Assembly: GCF_019429335.1 (NCBI RefSeq)
Contig: NZ_JAHYJB010000001.1
Location: 156,738 to 220,737 of the forward strand
Reading direction: 5' to 3'
Length of the DNA: 64,000 nucleotides
DNA from: Sulfurimonas sp.
GTDB lineage: Bacteria > Campylobacterota > Campylobacteria > Campylobacterales > Sulfurimonadaceae
The notes under the pieces are model-generated. The model made no database searches. It was not told where the DNA came from and saw nothing but the letters and a program-made list of their open reading frames with translations. The translations under genes and the position numbers were made by a program. This document shows, piece by piece, positions 45,026 to 50,910 of this stretch. Each line of letters opens with the position of its first letter. Position 1 is the stretch's first letter.

Positions 45026-45241
45026 ATGGAAAAAAGTTTAGGAACTGTAATAAAAATTATTGGTCTTATCCTTGCAGTTGCAGGAATTGGTTTTGCAGTA
45101 TGGGGCTATTAGTTGTCAGGCTCTGTCGGTTCACAAGTAACACAAGCTGTTACGGGTGCAGATACAGATAAAGTAATGACTTATTATATTCTTGGTGCTG
45201 TCAGTTTTGTTGTTGGCATGTATCTTTTTCGTAAAAATTAA
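45026..45241 (+). pseudogene. DUF3185 membrane protein interrupted by an amber codon
   Basis: The ATG has AGGAG seven bases upstream. The frame reads MEKSLGTVIKIIGLILAVAGIGFAVWGY, then TAG at 45110-45112. It then continues without a shift as LSGSVGSQVTQAVTGADTDK and on to a TAA at 45239. The full frame is exactly 71 codons, the same length as the intact DUF3185 copy at 49443, which has Gln (CAA) at the stop position. A single C-to-T change in CAG would explain the TAG. So this is a recent pseudogene, a readthrough gene, or a base-call error. DUF3185 proteins have two membrane helices around a short periplasmic loop; function unknown. Confidence 0.85.
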
Positions 45242-45328
45242 GAAAAAAGTATATTAAGGCTTTACAAAATGAGGTTTTTATGGACACTGTTTCAAGAAAA
45301 ATCTTACTAAACAACATGGAGAAATAGT

Positions 45329-45475
45329 ATGCTTGAAACTATTGCAATAATTTTAGTCATCCTTTGGCTATTAGGATTTACCACTTCATATACTATGGGA
45401 GGATTTATCCATATTCTCTTAGTTATTGCACTTGTGGTTATTCTAGTTCGTGTTATTCAAGGAAGACGGCTCTAA
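45329..45475 (+). CDS. lmo0937-type (DUF5670) micro membrane protein
   Basis: A 48-aa hydrophobic protein missed by the ORF track: MLETIAIILVILWLLGFTTS, then YTMGGFIHILLVIALVVILV and a basic tail RVIQGRRL. This is the pattern of the lmo0937 family of tiny two-helix membrane proteins, frequent near stress genes. GGAG lies seven bases before the ATG. A 15-codon frame with its own GAGG (45280-45327) ends just before it and may be a leader or remnant. Function unknown. Confidence 0.8.
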   Translation: MLETIAIILVILWLLGFTTSYTMGGFIHILLVIALVVILVRVIQGRRL

Positions 45476-45476
45476 A

Positions 45477-45647
45477 GAGTCGTAGGGAGCTCTCCCTAAA
45501 ACAAAGCAAAACAGGGCGAGCCAGGTCAGGTAAGTTATGGTGCTTGAGATCATCTCAAAAAGATATTGAAAGTAGTTGGGATTCACTTCGTGCGTACGTG
45601 AAAAGGCTCTTGATGAGATCAATGAAATTAAAAAGGATATCAAATGA
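45477..45647 (+). pseudogene. Remnant of a coiled-coil stress protein gene (sll1863-like)
   Basis: In frame with position 45478 the DNA reads RRELSLKQSKTGRARSGKL and then SSQKDIESSWDSLRAYVK. At the run of A at 45600 the matching continuation, KALDEINEIKKDIK and a stop, is in another frame, so a single base has been lost. The pattern (coiled coil, then a tryptophan-containing SWDSLRAGVEKA-like tail) resembles small stress proteins of the sll1863 type. The 5' half is missing and the remainder abuts the stop of the micro membrane protein. Its stop overlaps the next start (ATGA), showing an older operon arrangement. Identification is from motif memory. Confidence 0.5.
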
Positions 45648-45808
45648 AAAAAAGTCTAATGTTTATAATAGTTCTGTTTGTAACACTCATGGCTAGTGGT
45701 TGTAGTGAGACATGGCAAGGTGCAAAAAAAGATACGTCTGACAATGCTGAGTGGAGCAAGGACAAGGTCAATGAAGGGGCCGAATATATAGAGAAAAAAA
45801 CCGATTGA
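45644..45808 (+). CDS. Entericidin-like small lipoprotein
   Basis: A 54-aa protein with a lipoprotein signal peptide (MKKSLMFIIVLFVTLMASGC, lipobox ending at Cys20) and a short charged mature part, SETWQGAKKDTSDNAEWSKD and on to EKKTD. Size and design resemble the EcnA/EcnB entericidin family or other small stress lipoproteins. AAGGA lies six bases upstream and the start overlaps the stop of the decayed coiled-coil gene. Too short for the ORF track. Confidence 0.75.
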   Translation: MKKSLMFIIVLFVTLMASGCSETWQGAKKDTSDNAEWSKDKVNEGAEYIEKKTD

Positions 45809-45839
45809 TTCTAGGTTACAGCGGTTTAATTTTAGCTTT

Positions 45840-46658
45840 TTAGGCGTTTGTTGTTATATGCGGGATATGTTCAGAAAAATAGACTCTATTGCGTCCATTT
45901 TCTTTTGCTTGGTACATCGCAATATCGGCGTATTTAAAAATCTCTTCGGAGCTGTTTTCGTGCTTAACGAACAGCACTACGCCGATACTTACCGTACAAT
46001 GGTGTTCTATCGTACCTTCTTTGCCCTCTTTTTGTGTGCATGTCAGTAAAAAAGGCTCCGCCAATGAGGCTCGAATTTTTTCGGCTACAATGCCGGCTTG
46101 AGTAATAGAGCGTTCTTTATCCACATCCAGCTCACTGAGCATCACTACGAATTCATCACCGCCAAAACGTGCGACTGTATCCATTTCGCGGACACACATA
46201 GTGATACGACGACCAACTTCTATGAGAAGCAAATCTCCCATATCGTGTCCGTGAGTATCGTTGAGCAGTTTAAAGTTGTCCAAATCCATAAACATAACTG
46301 CACCGTAACGCCCGCTCCGCTTACTCCCACTCATCGCTTGTCCCAAACGGTCATTTAGCAGGCGGCGATTGGGGAGTTGCGTCAAGGTGTCATAGTAGGC
46401 AAAGTTGCGAATACTGTTTTCACTTTCACGCAAGGCACGGGTTATTTTCTCATTTTCAGCCAGTGCAGCTTCTAGCTCTTCGGTACGACGACGTATCTGA
46501 TCTTCAAGGGTAATCGCGGTTTGGAACAGATTAAAGTCAGATTCCTCCATGCTTATATTTAGTTCGGCACGGTTCATCAGTGCCCTAATAATTTTATTTA
46601 GACGTGTGATTTCAAGCTGCATACTCTCTTCGTTTGTACCGGAACCCTTTTTAGACAT
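45840..46658 (-). CDS. Diguanylate cyclase (GGDEF), soluble
   Basis: A 272-aa protein with an N-terminal coiled coil (residues ~5-90, LEDQIRRRTEELEAALAENEKITRAL) and an intact GGDEF domain: DTLTQLPNRRLLNDRLGQAM, MDLDNFKLLNDTHGHDMGDLLL and VARFGGDEFVVML. An inhibitory RxxD site (REMD) lies five residues before GGDEF, so product inhibition by c-di-GMP is expected. No membrane helix. It overlaps the FIST gene by 8 nt and is probably controlled by it. The codons look richer in G+C than the surrounding core genes. Confidence 0.93.
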   Translation of the reverse strand: MSKKGSGTNEESMQLEITRLNKIIRALMNRAELNISMEESDFNLFQTAITLEDQIRRRTEELEAALAENEKITRALRESENSIRNFAYYDTLTQLPNRRLLNDRLGQAMSGSKRSGRYGAVMFMDLDNFKLLNDTHGHDMGDLLLIEVGRRITMCVREMDTVARFGGDEFVVMLSELDVDKERSITQAGIVAEKIRASLAEPFLLTCTQKEGKEGTIEHHCTVSIGVVLFVKHENSSEEIFKYADIAMYQAKENGRNRVYFSEHIPHITTNA

Positions 46659-47817
46659 CGTCTGTCACCGTAGCTGACTTGGGTGAAGTACCGATGGCAA
46701 TCCCAGTGAGAGTCTGGTTGACATGTACCCCATGAAACTGTTCGCCGTAGCTTCTAAACCCTATAGTACTGTTGCTTTTGAAAATTTCTCCGACTTGATC
46801 TTTTAATCCGCTCTGCGAGATTTCCAAATTGCGCAGAATACAGTCACAGCCGATGACGAGTTTAGGCTCCCCCACATCTTCGTGAATTTTCTCAAAAGTC
46901 TGCTCCAGATTATTGACCAGACCAACACCGTATGCTACCCTAAGCACTACTCCCTCTTCAATAGCACAATAAAAAGTCAGACTGCCGTCGGGATTGACTT
47001 TCTGGATAGAGCGCACATAGTCGGTACCGTCTATCATCACCACAACAGGCGAAGCGGCAAAACGCATGGGACTGAGTTCATGGATATCAACACCAACCAA
47101 CCTTGCATACTCTTGTGCAGCAGGCAGTCCGTTAATCTCCTTGACGATACGTCTTGCACTGTCTGCCTCTGTAACTACCAGACGTTCATCAGTGGAAATA
47201 AAGTGTTGGGTCTTAAATATCGTGAAGGGTAAAGAGGTGGTGATTAACATCAACACCACACTGTCGGAGTGGAAATGGCCGTTGCTGTATACATGTGTCT
47301 TTTCAAATTTCATATCATCACCTGCAGAACCGCCAAATAGCGCTATCTTCCCCAACGCATACTGCAAGGCATGTGCCACCAGCTCCTCCCGCAAAGACAA
47401 TCCGTCAATCAACATAAATGCGAAGCTGTTATTCTCATTTGCTCTCGGACTTTTGCTTTCAAGCTGCTGTAACAGAGTTTGGGCAAAGTTGTGCCCATGG
47501 GTAATATCAAACTGGTTTAAATGATTCAGCAGCCCGCTGACGGCTGTAAAACTGCTGGATGGAAAACTTGCTCCTGTTAGGCTATGGGTAAGATAACCTG
47601 CCGGTCCTGTTTCTCCTGCCGTGGTGCAGCCCACTACTTGGATTCCGGCAAAAAGGCGGTTCATTTCCGCTGCAATTATATCTAGGTCATATTCACTGGA
47701 ACAAAAAAAAAGTACAAGTTCAATGCTTGGCTGTATCACCCCTTTATGAAACTCCTCTACAGCTTTTTTAGCTTCTGTTGCCTGCGATTGTGCTATACGG
47801 ATATCTTGGATGCTCAT
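46651..47817 (-). CDS. FIST-domain signal sensor
   Basis: A 388-aa soluble protein with FIST_N (ELVLFFCSSEYDLDIIAAEMNRLFAGIQVVGCTTAGETGPAGY) and FIST_C (LVGVDIHELSPMRFAASPVVVMIDGTDYVRSIQKVNPDGSL and STIGFRSYGEQFHGVHVNQTLTGIAIG). FIST proteins are thought to bind small ligands such as amino acids and sit upstream of signalling outputs. Start is the ATG at 47817 with GAGGTGA five bases upstream. It overlaps the diguanylate cyclase gene by 8 nt, so sensor and output are co-translated. It is divergent from the HD-GYP gene. Confidence 0.92.
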   Translation of the reverse strand: MSIQDIRIAQSQATEAKKAVEEFHKGVIQPSIELVLFFCSSEYDLDIIAAEMNRLFAGIQVVGCTTAGETGPAGYLTHSLTGASFPSSSFTAVSGLLNHLNQFDITHGHNFAQTLLQQLESKSPRANENNSFAFMLIDGLSLREELVAHALQYALGKIALFGGSAGDDMKFEKTHVYSNGHFHSDSVVLMLITTSLPFTIFKTQHFISTDERLVVTEADSARRIVKEINGLPAAQEYARLVGVDIHELSPMRFAASPVVVMIDGTDYVRSIQKVNPDGSLTFYCAIEEGVVLRVAYGVGLVNNLEQTFEKIHEDVGEPKLVIGCDCILRNLEISQSGLKDQVGEIFKSNSTIGFRSYGEQFHGVHVNQTLTGIAIGTSPKSATVTDDV

Positions 47818-47978
47818 CGTAATCACCTCGTATATTATTATTAAATATCAACTTACAATCATTGTACTCTATTTTTCACCAATATACAAAATCAAGAAAA
47901 TATTTCGATTGATAAAAATGATAAAATGGCACAACTTTGTAACTTTAAAATTACGCCCATATGAAATTACACATTAGT

Positions 47979-48009
47979 ATTCTTTTTGAGTAAATTCAGA
48001 TAGAATATT
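47979..48009 (+). promoter_or_regulatory. Shared promoter-region motif, copy 1 (HD-GYP gene)
   Basis: ATTCTTTTTGAGTAAATT followed by CAGATAGAATATT. Only three of 31 positions differ from the copy upstream of the intact DUF3185 gene. TAGAAT is the likely -10 box. Confidence 0.6.
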
Positions 48010-48086
48010 AAATGAATGATATAGTTATCCCACTTATATGTGAAGTCACTAGTTGAAAATAAGTGAAACTTGGAGGAATGCCCACT

Positions 48087-49340
48087 ATGCCAAAGCACAC
48101 AAATTCTCTGCACAATCAAAATCAAGAGAAAGAGAAACGAGCAGACGAACTAATCATTGCAAACAAAGAACTTGCTTTTCAAAATGAAGAGAAAGAGAAA
48201 CGAGCAGACGAACTAGCCATTGCCAACGAAAATATTGTCAGTCAGCTACAAAATATTCAAGCACTGCAAAAAATTGACAGAGCCATCTTAGGCAGTCAAG
48301 ACTTGGATTTGACTTTACATGTTGTACTTGAGCAAGCCAAATCCGAGTTAAAGGTAGATGCTGCCGCGATACTATTGCTTAGTCCATACTCTCAAATATT
48401 AGAATTTGCTGCCGGCATTGGTTTTCGCAGTAAATCCATTGAGCATTCACGCCTGCGACTAGGTGAGGGAATCGGCGGGCATACCGAGTTGGAAGAAGCT
48501 ATAGTGAGCGTAACTAATTTAGCTGAGAACAGTACGGAATTTGCTCACACCTCACTTCTGGCTAATGAAGGATTTGTCACATACTTCAGGGCCCCAATCA
48601 TTTTTAAAGGTGAAGTTCGGGGTGTACTGGAAGTATTTCATCGATTACCGTTCACACCAGACCAAGATTGGCTGAATTTTTTGGAGATATTAGCCGGTCA
48701 AGCTGCCATTGCCGTAGATAGTGCCACTAACCTTACTAAATTACAAAACGCCAACAGAGAGTTATTCAATGCGTATGATTCTACTCTTGAGGGCTGGTCA
48801 CGCGCGCTGGATTTGCGCGATAATGAAACAGAGGGTCACAGCCAGCGCGTGACCGAGATGACTATAAAACTTGCAAAAATGGCGGGAGTAAATGAAGCGG
48901 AATTAGTACACGTGCGGCGTGGTGCCCTTTTACATGACATTGGTAAGATGGGCATACCTGACAATATCCTCCTCAAACCTGATAAGTTGAGTGAGGAAGA
49001 GTGGATTATTATGAGAAAACATCCCTTTTTTGCCTTTAAATTACTCTCACCAATTGCCTATTTACGCCCCGCGCTAGACATACCGTATTGCCACCATGAA
49101 AAATGGGACGGAAGCGGTTATCCACGCGGACTAAAAGGCGAGCAAATTCCACTAGCTGCCCGCCTTTTCGCTGTTGTAGATATATGGGACGCCCTACGCT
49201 CTGACCGCCCGTATCGTAAAAGCTGGACGGCAGAGAAAGTGATTGGATATATCAAATCGCTCTCAGGAACTCATCTTGAGCCAAGTTCGGTGGAGTTATT
49301 TATGAAAATGATTAGCGAAGATGAGATAGACGTAAACTAG
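48087..49340 (+). CDS. GAF/HD-GYP c-di-GMP phosphodiesterase
   Basis: A soluble protein of about 417 aa. The start is the ATG at 48087 (MPKHTNSLHNQ), nine bases after GGAGGA. The N-terminus holds two near-identical copies of EKEKRADEL-IANxxLAFQNE, a coiled-coil signalling linker. A GAF domain follows (residues ~55-205, LGEGIGGHTELEEAIVSVTNL). The C-terminal HD-GYP domain has HSQRVTEMTIKLAKMAG, LLHDIGKMGIPD, HHEKWDGSGYPRGLKGEQIPLAARLFAVVDIWDALRSDRPYR, with all metal ligands present. It should degrade c-di-GMP, opposing the neighbouring cyclase. Divergent from the FIST gene. Confidence 0.93.
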   Translation: MPKHTNSLHNQNQEKEKRADELIIANKELAFQNEEKEKRADELAIANENIVSQLQNIQALQKIDRAILGSQDLDLTLHVVLEQAKSELKVDAAAILLLSPYSQILEFAAGIGFRSKSIEHSRLRLGEGIGGHTELEEAIVSVTNLAENSTEFAHTSLLANEGFVTYFRAPIIFKGEVRGVLEVFHRLPFTPDQDWLNFLEILAGQAAIAVDSATNLTKLQNANRELFNAYDSTLEGWSRALDLRDNETEGHSQRVTEMTIKLAKMAGVNEAELVHVRRGALLHDIGKMGIPDNILLKPDKLSEEEWIIMRKHPFFAFKLLSPIAYLRPALDIPYCHHEKWDGSGYPRGLKGEQIPLAARLFAVVDIWDALRSDRPYRKSWTAEKVIGYIKSLSGTHLEPSSVELFMKMISEDEIDVN

Positions 49341-49345
49341 CAATT

Positions 49346-49376
49346 ATTCTTTTTGAGTAAATTGGGATACAATATT
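49346..49376 (+). promoter_or_regulatory. Shared promoter-region motif, copy 2 (DUF3185 gene)
   Basis: ATTCTTTTTGAGTAAATT followed by GGGATACAATATT, 67 nt before the start codon. It begins 5 nt after the HD-GYP stop codon; the likely -10 box is TACAAT. Confidence 0.6.
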
Positions 49377-49442
49377 TGTAAAATAAATAGTTAGCTCTTA
49401 AGAGTGCAAACATTTTGTTTTATTAAACTATAGGAGTTTATT

Positions 49443-49658
49443 ATGGCAGCAGGTTCAGGAAGTACAATTAGGGTTGCAGGAATTATTCTCGTGGTTATAG
49501 GTATTGGAGTTGCAGTGTGGGGATATCAACTATCTACCTCTGTCGGTTCACAGGTAACACAGGCTGTTACAGGCTCAGATACAGACAAAGTGATGACTTA
49601 TTACATTGCCGGCGCTGCGAGTTTTTTTGTCGGTCTACTCCTTTTGGCTAAAAGATAG
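49443..49658 (+). CDS. DUF3185 membrane protein (intact copy)
   Basis: A 71-aa protein of the DUF3185 type with two membrane helices (RVAGIILVVIGIGVAVWGY and MTYYIAGAASFFVGLLLLA) joined by SVGSQVTQAVTGSDTDK. AGGAG precedes the ATG at 7 to 8 bases. It is the closest relative of the amber-interrupted gene at 45026, with strong nucleotide similarity through the loop region. Function unknown; such proteins commonly occur with other tiny stress-associated membrane proteins. Confidence 0.85.
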   Translation: MAAGSGSTIRVAGIILVVIGIGVAVWGYQLSTSVGSQVTQAVTGSDTDKVMTYYIAGAASFFVGLLLLAKR

Positions 49659-49675
49659 AAAAAAAGGCACCAAAG

Positions 49676-49691
49676 TTGGCTGGGTAGCCAA
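49676..49691. terminator. Hairpin between DUF3185 and mogA
   Basis: TTGGCT / GGGT / AGCCAA between convergent genes. On the minus strand it is followed by CTTTGGTGCCTTTTTTT, so it more likely ends mogA. Confidence 0.45.
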
Positions 49692-49695
49692 GACT

Positions 49696-50229
49696 CTACT
49701 TAGCCTTCGGTCTAAAAGCCTTTATAATATCCTCATTTGTCTCGATATAAGGACCTTCTATAAGGTCTATACAGTACGGCACGGCAGGAAATACCGCATC
49801 AAGACACTCTCTTATAGACTTCGGTTTTCCAGGCAGATTTATGATAAGGCTTTTGCCTCTGATACCAGCACTCTGGCGAGATAAAATAGCAGTCGGCACA
49901 TACTGCAGGCTTACCTGACGCATAAGCTCGCCAAATCCAGGCATCATCTTTTGACATACATTCTCAGTTGCTTCAGGAGTTACGTCACGAAGTGCAGGAC
50001 CTGTTCCGCCCGTAGTAACTACCAAACAGCACTCCTCGCTATCGCAAAGCTCTATCATGGTGTGTTCTATCATATCCTGCTCGTCTGGGATACATCTGTA
50101 TACTATCTCAAACTCGCTTTTTAAATAATCTTTCATAGTATCTTGGATAGCCACTCCAGAGATATCTTCATATATCCCTTTGCTTGCTCTGTCACTTGCT
50201 GTTATAACGCCTATTTTTATCTTGCTCAT
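49696..50229 (-). CDS. mogA: Molybdopterin adenylyltransferase
   Basis: Adenylates molybdopterin before molybdenum insertion. From the ATG at 50229 (MSKIKIGVITASDRASKG, AGGAG seven bases upstream) it is 177 aa. The family signature is VVTTGGTGPALRDVTPEAT, and LPGKPKSIRECLDAVFPAVPY near the end contacts molybdopterin. Molybdoenzymes such as nitrate or formate enzymes are expected elsewhere in the genome. It is convergent with the DUF3185 gene. Confidence 0.92.
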   Translation of the reverse strand: MSKIKIGVITASDRASKGIYEDISGVAIQDTMKDYLKSEFEIVYRCIPDEQDMIEHTMIELCDSEECCLVVTTGGTGPALRDVTPEATENVCQKMMPGFGELMRQVSLQYVPTAILSRQSAGIRGKSLIINLPGKPKSIRECLDAVFPAVPYCIDLIEGPYIETNEDIIKAFRPKAK

Positions 50230-50299
50230 ATACATTCTCCTAGTTAGTTATTTACCTTACGTACTTTTCATAAAAGTATCTAAAACACATTGTAATTCT

Positions 50300-50381
50300 C
50301 GAAAAACAAAGTTTTTCGTAGCTTTAGGGGGTTGTAGGGACATCTGTCCCTGCCACTAAAACGGACGTGTTCGTTTTAGTG
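50300..50381. repeat. Three tandem stem-loops in an intergenic spacer
   Basis: Three perfect hairpins in 82 nt: CGAAAAAC/aaa/GTTTTTCG (50300-50318), AGGGACA/tc/TGTCCCT (50336-50351) and CACTAAAACG/gacgtgtt/CGTTTTAGTG (50354-50381). They lie between bioV and mogA on the bioV transcript side. This could be a terminator plus a mobile palindromic repeat. A GTAGGGA-TCCCT-AAAAC pattern recurs at 45485-45505. Confidence 0.6.
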
Positions 50382-50388
50382 TGTAACA

Positions 50389-50910
50389 TCAGTTAGTGAA
50401 TAAAAAATGGTTTGCTTCTCTCATGTATGTCACCGTAGCAACTTCCAAGAAAAACTCTTTTGCACTCTTGACATCTATAATTCTGTCTTTACCGCCCAGA
50501 TAAACCTCTATCTTTACGCCTCTGTTTGCGACAGTTTTGAGTTCATCTATGTTCCACTTATAGTTCAGCAGCTCTTCAAGCTCTTCTACTCTCTCTTGGC
50601 TATGTTCAACTATCTTTTTCTCATGCGGCAAAAAACATGACACTATAAACTCTTTTAAGTAAGTATCTCTGTTTTTTCTATATCCAAGCAGTTGAAGCTT
50701 CTTAAACTTCTCATCTTTGGTCTGAAAAAAGGCAGGAGAGAAAAGCTGCAATGTGTCCACTCTTTTTTTAAGCTCCAGCTGCTCTTTTACATCTTCAAAT
50801 GCTTTTATAGCTCCGTAGCTAAATCCACATACAGAGTAATCACTTCTGTTTATGTAATCACTAAAATAGTGATCTTCGCCATTAAGAGAAAAACCGCTAT
50901 AAAACTTCAT
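50389..50910 (-). CDS. bioV: Pimeloyl-ACP methyl ester esterase BioV
   Basis: An alpha/beta-hydrolase-like protein of 173 aa that resembles Helicobacter BioV, which removes the methyl group from pimeloyl-ACP methyl ester to start biotin synthesis. The nucleophile elbow is VCGFSYGAIKAF. Conserved parts are LQLFSPAFFQTKDEKFKKLQLLGYRKN, the acid in VYLGGKDRIIDV and the histidine in REANHFLF. It is shorter than BioH (~250 aa). The start overlaps the end of the FtsH-like gene by 14 nt, making it the last gene of the aroB operon. Confidence 0.8.
   Translation of the reverse strand: MKFYSGFSLNGEDHYFSDYINRSDYSVCGFSYGAIKAFEDVKEQLELKKRVDTLQLFSPAFFQTKDEKFKKLQLLGYRKNRDTYLKEFIVSCFLPHEKKIVEHSQERVEELEELLNYKWNIDELKTVANRGVKIEVYLGGKDRIIDVKSAKEFFLEVATVTYMREANHFLFTN

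Noticed and set aside
44855-45112. 85-aa ORF from the track beginning MFFKLFNSYPP
   Set aside because: The first 57 codons run through the sdh terminator and the promoter; the real start is the ATG at 45026 with AGGAG.
45280-45327. 15-codon frame MDTVSRKILLNNMEK with GAGG upstream
   Set aside because: Too short to support as a gene; mentioned with the lmo0937-type gene as a possible leader or remnant.
45364-45696. 110-aa ORF across the micro-protein region
   Set aside because: Its first part is out of frame with the micro membrane protein. Only its middle matches the coiled-coil remnant, which is annotated separately.
47066-47524. 152-aa plus-strand ORF within the FIST gene
   Set aside because: Shadow frame; the FIST domains on the other strand are unambiguous.
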